From Coix lacryma-jobi var. lacryma-jobi (Eukaryota; Streptophyta; Magnoliopsida; Poales; Poaceae), in contig CM019822.1 of NCBI GenBank assembly GCA_009763385.1, positions 24,856,842-24,920,841 on the forward strand: a stretch of 64,000 nt of DNA. The letters are read 5' to 3'. Below the pieces are notes generated by a model. It ran no database searches, had not been told where the DNA came from, and saw only the letters and a list, made by a program, of their open reading frames with translations. This document shows positions 20,036-29,951 of the stretch, piece by piece. A program made the position numbers and the translations under genes. Numbering within the stretch: the first letter of the stretch is position 1; every line of letters begins with the position of its first letter.

Positions 20036-22096
20036 TTAATGTTTCTTAGGTACCCATACTTGTTTGGGTCCTCCAAGGTTAGTGACCAAGCTTTTGGGCA
20101 CCCAAATAGCCTTCTTCTTTGAGCCAACCATGGGTGCACCAATGTACTTGACCTTGATACCATTCTCACCTTTAGTAAGCATATAGCAAGAATCAAACAT
20201 AATGGAAGATGCAAAAGTTTGTTTCTTTATTTTGTTCTTGCAATGGTTTTCTACATGCCCAACTTGCTTGCAACTAGAGCAAAACCGACCATTGTTCCTC
20301 ACAAAGCTAGCTTTATGAGTAACAAAGGCCGCCTTGCCTTTCTTGGGGGTGTAGTCCAATCCCTCTTTTGCATGAGAGAACCTTTGGTTACCCAAGCACT
20401 TTAGCAAGCGGGCATCACCACCATATGCATTACCTAAAGCAGTAGTGAGCTTATCTACCTCTTTCTTTAAGTTATCATTCTCTACCATTAATGTAGCATC
20501 ACAAGTAAAATCATCACTAAGTGAGGTAGGAGTAGATATTGAAGTGCTACATGAAGGATTAGAAGGTGACATAACAATAGGTTTGTAAAAAGATTCATCA
20601 ATTATATCACAAGTTAATCCCACATCACATGATACAACAACCTTTTCCTTATTTTCACTAAGGAGCAAAGAGTGAGCTTTTTCAATCTTAGTGTGATCCT
20701 TCTCAAGTTCCTCATGGTCTTCCTTTAGACTCTCATGAGATGCACTTAGCTCATTAAAGGATTGTTCAAGATCTTTTAACTTCTTGGACAATTCTTTACA
20801 CTTCTTGCTTTTAGATCTAATAAGGTATTCGGCTTGTTCTAGCATGTCCATAAGTTGTTCTACACTAGGTTCATCACTAGCATTAGCATTATCATTATCA
20901 TCTCTATCATCATCATCACTATCATCATATTTTACCTTAGGGCCCTTGGCCATGAAGCATGATGGTGAGTCGAATAGAGAAGACTTGTTGGTGAAGGTAG
21001 CCAATGCTTTCTTTTTGGATGCCTTGTCATCATCATCATCATTATCGGTAGAGGCATCACTATCCCATGTAACAACATATGAACCACCCTTCTTCTTTTT
21101 CTTGAATACATATTTCTCCTTCTTGTCTTTCTTCTCATTCTTGCTTTTCTTTTTATCTTCTTCATTATCACTAGCATAGGGGCAATCCGCAACAACATGA
21201 TCCGGGCTCTTGCATTTGTAACATAACCTCACAAAGTTCTTATTCTTGAAGTTGTCTCTTCTCTTCCTTGCACTATAGCCCTTCTTCTTCATCATTTTGC
21301 CAAACTTGCGAACAAAGAGAGCTAGATTCTCATCATCACTATCCATGGTAGAGCCTTCACCTTCACTTGATTCTTCTTTCTTTGCCTTGCCCTTGTCCTT
21401 GTTCTTGGAGGAAGAAGCTTCGATCTTGAAAGCCACACTTTTCTTATTTTTGTCTTCATCCTTCTTCTTTTCATTCTCATCATCACTATCCTTGTTGTAC
21501 TCCTCCTCGGTCATGACATCCCCAAGTACCTCATTTGGAGAGATGTCCTTCAAGCCTCCTCTAAACATGATAGTTCTCAACATCTTGAATTTCTTGGGCA
21601 AGCACATCAAGAATTTGTGAGAGAAATCTTCATCTTTTGTCTTCTCACCCAAAGCCTTGAGATCATTAATAATCACTTGCAACCGGTAGAACATCTCCGG
21701 AATGCTCTCATCATCCTTCATCTTGAAATTAGAGAGTTGATGCTTGAGCATATAAAGCTTTGCCGTCTTCACGGTTGTAGTGCCCTCATATGTTTCTTCC
21801 AATCTTGTCCACACTTCACTTGCTCTCTCAAGATCTTTTATTTGTTCAAACACTTTTGAATCCATACCATTATACAAAGTGTTGAGAGCCATAATATTGC
21901 ATTGCAAGTTCTCTTGCTCTCTTGGTGTGGTTGAGGCGGCATCAAGCACAACAAAATCATTCTTGGTGACCTCCCATATTTTAGGATGAATTGAACCAAG
22001 ATACATTTTCATCTTTCTCTTCCAATAATCAAATGAGCTTGTGCCATCAAAGAACGGTGGTTTTCTCCCCACATGGTTAAACACTATTTGAGCCAT
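20036..22096 (-). CDS. Copia B Gag, 686 aa
   Basis: The frame is intact from an ATG 60 bases after the LTR to TAA at 20036-20038. The N-terminal 200 residues are the UBN2/DUF4219-type gag domain (YWKRKMKMYL, IWEVTKNDF). A zinc knuckle CYKCKSPDHVVADC lies near residue 292 and a second, CSSCKQVGHVENHC, near residue 606. Between them is a Lys/Asp/Ser-rich region and a predicted coiled coil rich in Glu, Leu and Lys (about residues 410-500). Two knuckles with an intervening coiled coil mark Sirevirus gag. It would form the RNA-packaging particle in the cytoplasm. This is the only complete gene left in the element. Confidence 0.93.
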   Translation of the reverse strand: MAQIVFNHVGRKPPFFDGTSSFDYWKRKMKMYLGSIHPKIWEVTKNDFVVLDAASTTPREQENLQCNIMALNTLYNGMDSKVFEQIKDLERASEVWTRLEETYEGTTTVKTAKLYMLKHQLSNFKMKDDESIPEMFYRLQVIINDLKALGEKTKDEDFSHKFLMCLPKKFKMLRTIMFRGGLKDISPNEVLGDVMTEEEYNKDSDDENEKKKDEDKNKKSVAFKIEASSSKNKDKGKAKKEESSEGEGSTMDSDDENLALFVRKFGKMMKKKGYSARKRRDNFKNKNFVRLCYKCKSPDHVVADCPYASDNEEDKKKSKNEKKDKKEKYVFKKKKKGGSYVVTWDSDASTDNDDDDDKASKKKALATFTNKSSLFDSPSCFMAKGPKVKYDDSDDDDRDDNDNANASDEPSVEQLMDMLEQAEYLIRSKSKKCKELSKKLKDLEQSFNELSASHESLKEDHEELEKDHTKIEKAHSLLLSENKEKVVVSCDVGLTCDIIDESFYKPIVMSPSNPSCSTSISTPTSLSDDFTCDATLMVENDNLKKEVDKLTTALGNAYGGDARLLKCLGNQRFSHAKEGLDYTPKKGKAAFVTHKASFVRNNGRFCSSCKQVGHVENHCKNKIKKQTFASSIMFDSCYMLTKGENGIKVKYIGAPMVGSKKKAIWVPKSLVTNLGGPKQVWVPKKH

Positions 22097-22140
22097 TTCT
22101 TGACACCGAGGTTGTTAAGCCTTGCTAATTATGGTGACCA

Positions 22141-22154
22141 TGGCTCCGATACCA
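22141..22154 (-). other. Primer-binding site of copia B
   Basis: The minus strand reads TGGTATCGGAGCCA two bases after the 5' LTR, complementary to the 3' end of initiator tRNA-Met with one G:U-type change. Confidence 0.85.
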
Positions 22155-22156
22155 CT

Positions 22157-23605
22157 TGAAAGGTCCTAATTGGCTAGAGGGGGGTGAATAGCCTAAATAA
22201 AAATTCTACAAACTCACTAGAGCAAAGTATTAGTATTACAAAAGGCGAAAATGCGGTTTGGTCTAGCTCTAAATGTTAGGCAAGCCACCTATTTGCAATT
22301 CTAGTAATTTAATATCTCTATGGCACACAAGCTATGTCTCTACTTTATCTAGTTAGAGAGCTAACAAGATAAATAAATTGCTTCAACACTATGTCACTAC
22401 TTTTATACTAGTAAGCAATCTAGAGAGCAAAATAAAACAACTAAAAATGCTTAGTTACTCTACTTGCAAAATATTATTACTACTACACAAGGTATATAAA
22501 TAGCAAGTATGAAGAAGAGATAATTAATTTCAATACCAACGGCGAAGAGTAGTGGATGATGCCAATCACCAGGGAGATGAGGACCGAGCCTTATCTCCAG
22601 CCACGCACCCGCACAAACGCTCCCAACGGGTAACTAGGCGGGCCCTACGCGCCGCACACAGCAACGGGCAAGAGTGTCCAGCAAACCTTGACTGCAAGCA
22701 GAAGCAGCAGCGAATGGCTCTCCCATTTTTTTCAGCAGACTAGACCCTATGCTACTCCTTCTAAAAAAAGAAGGAAGCTTCCTCGAAGGAGCTTTTTCCC
22801 TTGGTCAAGGCTGCATGCAAGCGTGCTGAGTCTGTTAAAAAAGAACGTCCATGCACTCTTGTCCTCTCTTTGGCTTTGAACATGCATGCAAGCAGGGACC
22901 ACAACAGACAAGACAAGAGCAGCACTCCTCTCAACAGCGGGAATGGACCCGTTTGAGAGCTAAAACGGACGAGTCCAAAACCTCCAAACGGACCAGTCTG
23001 TTCTCTCTCTATCATAGCAAAAACGGACCAGTCCGAAAACCAAAACGGACCAGTTCGAACTCCATTTTTGCAGCTGCTTTTAACTGGACAGCAAGCTGAA
23101 ACAAACTAGCACCTTTTCGAGCCTTCTCAACAACTAACTTCAACACAACGTTCCAAAATAAATTGGAAACTAAAGTTAGTGTTTTCATAAATATTTTTTT
23201 TTCAGGCTTCCTCAAGCATCTCACCACATCACTAGGCGCACTAAAAAGGATGCAAATAAGACTCACATTTAGTGGCACTAGATAACCATTGCAATTAAAG
23301 ATTTCTCCCCTTTATAGTACGGTTATCTAATCTTAAACCCGGTCACACTCTCTATAGTGTCTTGACCGGTAAAATAAATATCCTATTTTTATACCTTTGC
23401 CTTGAGTCCATAGGATTTTATTTTTCTCTTTATTCTTTTCAAAGACGGAGCACACATATATCATCTTTTTATTCACCTCCATCACCATGACAATTCTCTA
23501 GCTCCATCACTTGGTGTGTACCAACCTATCTCATACCACAACACTCATTGCAATAGTTAGTACACATAGGTGTCATCAATTATCCAAACCAAACTAGAGC
23601 TTTCA
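22157..23605 (-). repeat. 5' LTR of copia B with a 654-bp deletion
   Basis: This LTR is 1449 bp. It matches the 3' LTR throughout but jumps from ...CAATCACCA directly to GGGAGATGAGG. The 3' LTR has ACCA at both edges of the missing block (14014-14017 and 14668-14671), so one ACCA and the intervening DNA were lost. The deleted block is part of the LTR leader region. Confidence 0.95.
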
Positions 23606-24216
23606 CCCGTACTGCTTCTTCTTCTTCTCAGATCTGCGATCGAACGAGTCTTCATCTTCCAAGTACTTCCTGTAAGCACTGCATGAACACGACTAATGTG
23701 ATCGACATATTCGACATGTACAACATGTATACGAAATAATAGAAACCGTCACTTACTATCTCAGGGCGTCTTCGAATTCCTTGTATGATTTTTTATTCGT
23801 CTCCCTTAACGAGTCGAATACACAAGCCCTTCCGTCCTGAGGATAGACTATGAATACAATGAAGTGACCCATTGCGCCCAAGCTGCACCGATCAAATCAA
23901 ATTAGGATTTCAAATATGAAAACTAGGATTCCAACAGATACAAAGAATACTATCGACTTACCCAAACTCGTGGGTGACAAGAAGACACCCGAATTCCTTG
24001 ACCTTCTTCATTGCCCGGTACAAGTACATACCCGCCTTCCACTTCAGATCGATGAGCATACTTTCCCGGGCTTCTTTCCTCTCCTCGGGCGTCAAGTTCA
24101 CCAGCAGATGGTGCGTGTCAGGTACGTTGTATCCTACGATGACCCTCTCAGTAAGATGCATCGGAGATACGTAAACGACACCAGTGTTGAGCTCGTCGCA
24201 TACATAAGCTTGCATC

Positions 24217-25593
24217 CTGCAAGGACAAGACATCATGGTGGTATTAGTTTCATCGTAAACGACACCAGTGTTGAGCTCGTCGCATATCTTGTAATATGCA
24301 ATATTTCGAGTAAATAAGTAGGATTAGAGTATAAAATTGAGATCATTATATTCATATTTCAAATTGTATTACATAGTTTGTGCATATACAATATTTAGAG
24401 TACAAAAATATCAAAAGAATACAAAAACTATAAGAAAATTACATAATTTGAGAAGAAAAAAATAATTTACATATTTGGCTCAGATTTTGCCCATGTCATC
24501 ACAATGCTACTAAACTGGTTGCCCGATGAGCCATCCTAGTTTAGCAGCTTACAAGGGAGGGCATTTGATCATCATAGCCGCTGCCTCAGCATAAGAGATT
24601 CACATCATTGCATATGTCACCGCCTCAGCCAATTTTAAAAATCTACAAAAATTGCAGTGGCAAGATTAGATGTTCACTAGTTCCCTGTCCGAATTTTATC
24701 TCAGTTGAACTTATAACTAATGCTGTGTAAAAATAACAAACAGCTAAGAGCAAAACTAAGAGCATAACTCAAAATTGAACTACAACTTCAGATTTTTGAG
24801 CCACAGCATGTAAAGGCATTTGAAATCAAAATCATAGTTTCAAACTTACAAAATCACAGGGAACTCAAATTGGATAATTTGGTTGCATCATTGGCGGTGG
24901 CATCCACTCAGTTTGAATCATAGGGGCAAAAAAATCAAATTCAATAGGGTTCTGCATCATAGGCAGCAAAATCACAGGGGCAACAAAATCAAAATCACAG
25001 ATTCATGAACAATCATTTGAACCTTCTATCCGAGAACTAGGGTTCCACAGCAGGGGAAGACAGGGACGGTCGTCGAGGAGCTCGGAGATGAGTACGGTGC
25101 CGAGGAGCTCACGGACAGAGAGGAGCACGGGGACGCCACCGAGAGGAGCACGGGACACCGCGCTGAGAGGAGCACGGGGACAGGGACGGGTGTCGAGGAT
25201 CTCGCAGACGGAGAGGAGCACGGGGACACTGCCGCTAGGGTTTCACCGAGGCGGCGAGGCCCGTGCTGAGCTCGGAGGAGGCAGCGGAGGAGGAGCACGG
25301 AGGCGGCCCACCACGTCGAGGAGCATGGAGGCGGCCCACCACGTCGAGGAAGGCGTCAGAGATGGTGCGGCGGCGGTGGACAGGGACGGCGTCACGGACG
25401 GGAGCAGGAGAACAGGGACGACGTCGAGGCGGAGTAGGCGCTCGAGGACGTCGAGGCGGAGCAGGCGCTCGAGGCGGAGCGGCGTCGGAGATGGTGACGA
25501 CGACGGCGGCGGTGGTGGGGATGGATTTGGGCAGCCCTTCGGGGTAGGAACTGAATGCCGAAGGACTTAGAAAATTTCGGCGCCCGCGGTTGA
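24217..25593 (-). other. 5' region of the CACTA-1 accessory gene
   Basis: From 25050 to 25570 is a GC-rich tract with repeats of GAGGAGCACGGGGAC, positioned as a 5' exon downstream (minus strand) of the TATA box at 25594; its frames are low-complexity. From 24290 to 25020 is AT-rich and presumably intronic. A 34-bp block of the first readable exon (24170-24203) is repeated upstream at 24254-24287. No Ptta/En/Spm-type domain is visible, so the N-terminal coding part seems lost. Confidence 0.5.
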
Positions 25594-25601
25594 CTTATAT
25601 A
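25594..25601 (-). promoter_or_regulatory. TATA box of the CACTA-1 accessory gene
   Basis: The minus strand reads TATATAAG about 30 bases upstream of the GC-rich leader. It lies directly beside the internal subterminal-type repeats. Confidence 0.6.
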
Positions 25602-25607
25602 GGCACA

Positions 25608-25735
25608 TGTTAACCGAGGCGGGCAAATAACAGTGCCCGCCACGGTTAATGTTTACCCAGGCGGGCCCTTGTACCGCCCGCCTCGGTTAATCGATTAACC
25701 GTGGCGGGCACTGTTAGTGGCCCGCCACGATTAAG
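25608..25735. repeat. Internal copy of the CACTA-1 subterminal repeat
   Basis: Six or more copies of TTAACCGAGGCGGGC and its inverse (GCCCGCCACGGTTAA) lie 2.7 kb from the right end, between the two genes and next to a TATA box. Presumably these also bind the element's regulatory protein and couple the second gene to it; that is inference. Confidence 0.8.
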
Positions 25736-25848
25736 ATTTTCAGTTTTTTTAAATTGATTACAAAATTTGATATATGTGTTATACAAAATTTATAATATCT
25801 AAAATTGATATGTGTTATACAAAATATATAAGATTGATATTTAAATAT

Positions 25849-27744
25849 CTAAAATTTATAAAAAACAGTCTTGGTCCCATCCTTGTCTTGGTCTCGCCGC
25901 TTCCTCTTCCTTGTCTTGGTCCCATCCTTTTCTTTCTTCATCTTTCCGAACTCGACATCTATTCCCTTGACCATTTCAAACACCTTTTGCCCGTATCTTG
26001 TCCTTTCTGGCTCGTCAGTCTACGGCTCGCTCATGTTGTCGAAGTACTTATTTATCGTGACTGTTCGGTACCTGTGCTTTTTGACAAGGAATCTCCTATT
26101 CCGAGTGTACACTATCTTCTTGGATGCACTAAGGTAAGTGTAGCAGGTCCCGTCGATGCAAACTACGCACCCAATCTTGCCCTTGATCTGTCCCGACAGT
26201 GAAAATAGACCAGGATAATCGGTGATGGTGACAAAGATGGTGGCTTTGAGAGTAAACTCCTTCTTTAAGTATGCATCCATCATAAGGACCCCTTCATCCC
26301 ATAGTTTCTTCATTTCCTCCATTAACGACACCAGGAACACATCTATATCATTGCCAGGCTATTTCGGTCCAGAAATATGCAGGGTCACCATGAGATACTT
26401 GCGCTTCTGACATAGCCAAGGAGGCAGGTTGTATATGGTGAGTATGACCGGCCAGGTGCTGTGAGAGCTGCTAATTTGCCCAAACGGATTCATTCCGTCG
26501 GTACTCAGTGCGAACCTGACATTCCGTACCTCTTCGGCAAACTTTGGAAACTGAGCGTCGAAACGCTTCCACTGCTTGCCATCAGCGGGGTGTCTTAGCT
26601 TTCCATCTCCCTTTAGGCGTTCATTAGATGCATGCCAGGACATCAGCTTGGCATCCTCGGGATTCCCAAATAAAGCACGCAGGCGATCGATCATGGGCAG
26701 GTACCACATTGACAGTGCAGGACTCTTCCTTAGCGTGTAACCCGCTTCTTCCTCGTCCTCGAACTGAGACGGGTTCTGCTTCGCACTCTTCTTGGCCGTC
26801 TTCTTCTGTGGCGCACTCCAGACGCCCGGGTCGCTATCCACACGACAACCATCATTCTTCTCGTATCGACTCGCGCCGCAATGCGGACAGCTGTCCAGTT
26901 TCTCATACTCGCCCCGATATAGGATGCAGTGGTTGGGGCAGGCGTGGATCTTCTTTAGCTTCATTGCAACAGGACGGATCAGCTTCTTCGCCCGATAAGT
27001 ATTGGCGGGTACCTTGTTACCTTCTGGGAATGCAGAGGTAAGGATACGTAACAGGTCGTTGAAGCTAGTGTTAGACCAGCCATGGCGAGCCTTGCACATC
27101 AACATCTGGAGGTTGAAACGCAGCGTCGTCCATTGCTTCGGGCAGTGCTCCGGAATATAGAGGGGGTCGATTGCCGCTTGCTTCATTTCTCTAAAATTCT
27201 CCAACCACTTCGGGTTCCCAAACTGAAGGTCATCGTGGTCCAAGCGATTAACAATCTCCTCAACGAGCTCGACATCGTCTTGCTCAGTCACAATTTCCGG
27301 ATCAACACTGCCACTGTCATCCCTGCCACCGTCACCCTCGTCGGCAATGTCTTGCAGGAGATCGTGAATCGTGATGTAGTCACGATCTCCATGGTCACCG
27401 CCATCAGCTGTTCCGTGTCCGCCACCCGCCGATGATGGTTCTTCATTCAACATCGCGGTTGATGATGACTCGTTTCCTCCGGATGCTGCACCGGCGCTCG
27501 GATCTGCTTCACCGTGGAAAACCCACACAGTGTAATCCTTGACGAAACCAAACCTCACCAAATGAGACTGCACTAACTCATCGTCATGCGCAGTCAGGTT
27601 CTTTCAACGATTACACGGACAGATCATTTGTGTCCGCTTCAGACTGAGCCGGTGCTTCTTTGCAGCCGCAATAAACTTTCGTACTTGATCCAGGTACGTC
27701 GGCTCAATCCTTGATGACCGGTACATCCATTCATCTCTATCCAT
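25849..27744 (-). pseudogene. CACTA-1 tnp2-type transposase, truncated, with in-frame stops
   Basis: The ATG at 27744 (MDRDEWMYRSSRIEP) follows an intron acceptor and opens the transposase-associated domain; its CPCNR motif is cut by TGA at 27604-27606, where relatives have Cys. The same frame continues through an acidic linker and the tnp2 domain (KIHACPNHCILYRG, CPHCGASRY, MWYLPMIDRLR, RFALSTDGMNPFG, STWPVILTIYNLPPWLC), then TAG at 26359-26361 (a Gln in CACTA-2), TAG at 26020-26022, and a Lys/Arg-rich tail ending at 25849. All segments share one frame, so damage is by point mutation, not indels. The C-terminal half, including DUF4218 and DUF4216, is absent; AT-rich DNA follows. It cannot encode active transposase. 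Confidence 0.9.
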
Positions 27745-28195
27745 ACCTGCCAAACCCTGTACACAAGACAAAATAGCATATTGTAGTATTAAAAAGCAGA
27801 TCTTTAGAAAAAACAACAGTTGTATCTATCTCCAATCTATAAAACTTGGGAAAAATAACAGATTCGAGGCGTAAACGAGAGCTCCACAGCTCCAACACCA
27901 ACACAAGCGGACAAGAATTACAAAATTACAGTCAGGAACCTGCAGATCTGTTTTCTCTCTCCTCCATCAAAAACTAGATCTAAGAGGACAGAAAAAGCAC
28001 CAAATTCTTGAAAAAGAGAGGAGATTGAGAATGGGAGAGTGATTATGTACCTCTAGCGATGTCCTCTTCGACAAATTCAAGGGCAAAACCTCCTCCCCTA
28101 GTTAATGGTGGATTATTGGGGTTTTGGAGCACAAAACCCGCAATAATGGAGGAAGATTCGTGGGGAAGAAGGGGGCTGCACGGGCTGTTTATATT
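27745..28195 (-). promoter_or_regulatory. Promoter and leader of the CACTA-1 transposase
   Basis: A TATAAA on the minus strand at 28188-28193 lies just inside the right subterminal repeats. A leader follows, with a donor-like site near 28050 (GAGGTACATAATC) and an acceptor TTGTGTACAG shortly before the transposase ATG. The leader seems to be spliced before the coding exon. Confidence 0.5.
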
Positions 28196-28372
28196 GACGG
28201 GATTAACCGAGGCGAGCACTGTAGTGGCAACCGCCTCGGTTAATCTATTAACCGAGGCGGTGTTATAGTGCCCGCCTCGGTTAACGATTAACCGAGGCGG
28301 TTGCTCGGCGGGCTGCCCTGCCACCCATTAAAGGAGGCGGGCAGCAGGGCGCCCGCCTCGGAGCCACTTTTC
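28196..28372. repeat. Right subterminal repeat array of CACTA-1
   Basis: About eight direct and inverted copies of TTAACCGAGGCGG and GCCCGCCTCGG, matching the left array (8527-8770) and the internal array (25608-25735). Confidence 0.88.
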
Positions 28373-28617
28373 CAAGTGTCGCGGAAAAGATTTTGTGTAG
28401 TAGTGATGTGGGCAAACAGAAACGTCGGATATGTAAAAGCTAACAGAGCCGCGGCGTAGTAAATACTGTGCAGTTGAATCGAGGCGACGGAGACCGGAAA
28501 CCGAGCCAGCGCTGCCGAGAAAGCAGGGAAAGAAGCTACTGCGATGGAGATTTGGAGAAAAACAGAAAATGCTCAGGCGACGGAGACTTAGAAACGGGGG
28601 CTAACGTGCATTTGCCA

Positions 28618-28718
28618 AGTATTCCCTCTGTCCTTAAATAACTGTCTCTAGAAATCCGTGTTTTCTTCACAGACACGTTTTTCGGACGACACTTAAAAAA
28701 AGCACAGAGAGAGTATTT
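28618..28718. mobile_element. Stowaway-type MITE remnant
   Basis: The left arm GTATTCCCTCTGTCCTTAAATAA faces an inverse arm ending ACAGAGAGAGTATTT, enclosing GTCTCTAGAAATCCGTG. A similar remnant is at 33063-33165 in opposite orientation. Confidence 0.55.
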
Positions 28719-28729
28719 CTCAAAACTAA

Positions 28730-28970
28730 GGCCTTGTTTAGATGCAAAAAATTTACAAAATTTTCACTGTAGCGTTTTCGTTGTTATTTGATAAACTTTG
28801 TCCAAATATGGACTACGTAGACTCCAAAGATTCGTCTCGACATGTACATACTAAAAATACAATTAGTTATTTTTTTACCTACATTTAATGCTCCATGCAT
28901 ACGTCCGAACATTGATGTGACGGTTGATGTGATGAATAATTTTGGGAAATTGGAGGAACTAAACAAGGCC
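28730..28970. mobile_element. GGCCTTGTTTAG-type MITE, 241 bp
   Basis: It begins GGCCTTGTTTAGATGC, ends CTAAACAAGGCC, and is flanked by TAA (28727-28729 and 28971-28973). Related copies are at 7548, 32177 and 34942. The 3-bp TAA/TTA duplication suggests the PIF/Harbinger superfamily. Confidence 0.85.
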
Positions 28971-29513
28971 TAAACAACACCGACTCCCCGGTACGTAGAG
29001 TACGTACTAGCTCCTCCATAGCCATACAACGTATTACACGTCGCGCGACAGACAGAACAGAGGAAATTAAAAGCGAGTTTATTTCTGTCAGTGGCACAGG
29101 AGCTACTACTCGTACGGCGTACTACATACAGTACACGATATGTGACCACTGCAATGCATGCATGACGCCCCGGTCCAAAAACCAAATGTGAGATCGAGTA
29201 AGGTTGTCTTCTCCTCTCTAAGCAAAGGATCCGGTACTGTAATTGCGTCAAGGACTCAAGGTAGTTAGTACAGACGCATGCATGCAGCAACCAACCGCCG
29301 ACCTCACACTGCATCTCAAGTCGTTGCGTTCATCGATCTACTACTCCTACTGCCTTTTTCTATTATGTGGTATAGGATTTGATCGTACATGATTTCGTAC
29401 GTACAGAGAGTGACCCTTTCCTGTTGCTGCTTGCTGCTTTCCTCCTCAACGTATGGGATCCGTGTGGTATTTTGTACATGATTTTCTCTTTAGATTAAAA
29501 TGATGATAATAGT

Positions 29514-29558
<45 letters not shown>
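29514..29558. repeat. (AAT)n microsatellite
   Basis: About 15 uninterrupted ATA triplets. Confidence 0.95.
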
Positions 29559-29872
29559 TAGTATTATTATGGAGAAAAAAAGGCTTAGCTATGGCTTCAG
29601 CTTCAGCATCAGCATCAATCCGTATCCGATCCTATTACAAAGTTGCGATCCTAGATGACACACATCGTCATACAAACGTAATATAGGAGAACAAACCATA
29701 TAGTAGTTTCTAACAACCGGCTACAAAACACTACATATATGATGCATTCCACCAACTATCCAGAGGAGTAGGACATAATGGTTTGCATAAGTCGACAACA
29801 AGACGTATGTGATGACTTCGTTAATCTCGAGATTTGCCGATCCGACTCGGTTAATCAAAGATGCTTATAAGA

Positions 29873-29873
<1 letters not shown>

Positions 29874-29937
<64 letters not shown>

Positions 29938-29951
29938 CGCGCGCGCGCGCG
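29874..29951. repeat. Compound (TA)n (TG)n (GC)n microsatellite
   Basis: About 26 TA units, then 5-6 TG and 7 GC units. The alternating purine-pyrimidine TG/GC part could adopt left-handed helix form; that is a physical inference only. Confidence 0.95.

Larger units (their letters stand above)
13603..23605 (-). mobile_element. Copia B: complete Sirevirus-type element, 10.0 kb
   Basis: Both LTRs are present (13603-15706 and 22157-23605), with CCCGT duplicated on each side (13598-13602 and 23606-23610). Primer-binding site, gag, pol and polypurine tract lie in the expected order on the minus strand. There is no env-like third gene: the 1.1 kb between the pol stop and the 3' LTR holds only extra polypurine-like tracts. 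It inserted in exon 3 of the CACTA-1 protease gene. Pol is broken in three places, so the copy is not autonomous. Confidence 0.96.
8979..24216 (-). pseudogene. CACTA-1 accessory gene with Ulp1-type C48 protease domain, split by two retroelements
   Basis: Four exons on the minus strand can be read: 23962-24216; 23757-23882; 23606-23678 continuing at 13568-13602; and 13213-13485 continuing at 8979-9029 (stop TGA 8979-8981). The introns have GT-AG ends. The encoded segment has the C48 cysteine-protease layout: a His in GHFIVFIVYP, an Asp in VFDSL, then KQPPGTVLCGYF with the Gln and nucleophilic Cys, so all four catalytic positions are present. Family knowledge: such domains cleave ubiquitin-like modifiers and recur in plant transposon accessory genes. 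Copia B sits in exon 3 and the solo LTR in exon 4, each with a 5-bp target duplication; the reading frame resumes exactly across each. The N-terminal transposon domains seen in CACTA-2 are not found here. Confidence 0.8.
8511..28405 (-). mobile_element. CACTA-1: En/Spm-type transposon with nested insertions
   Basis: The left end starts CACAACTACAGGAATC (first five bases mutated from CACTA). The right end finishes GATTTTGTGTAGTAGTG, whose inverse begins CACTACTACA. Both ends are flanked by ATG (8508-8510 and 28406-28408), the 3-bp duplication of CACTA elements. Inside each end are dense TTAACCGAGGCGG-type subterminal repeats. Two genes run on the minus strand: a C48-protease accessory gene and a tnp2-type transposase. 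A solo LTR (9030-13212) and a copia element (13603-23605) account for 14.2 kb; the CACTA itself is about 5.7 kb. Both genes are broken, so it is non-autonomous now. Confidence 0.93.

Noticed and set aside
29514..29951. CRISPR-like or regulatory repeat array
   Set aside because: These are plain di- and trinucleotide microsatellites in a plant nuclear sequence, without spacers.
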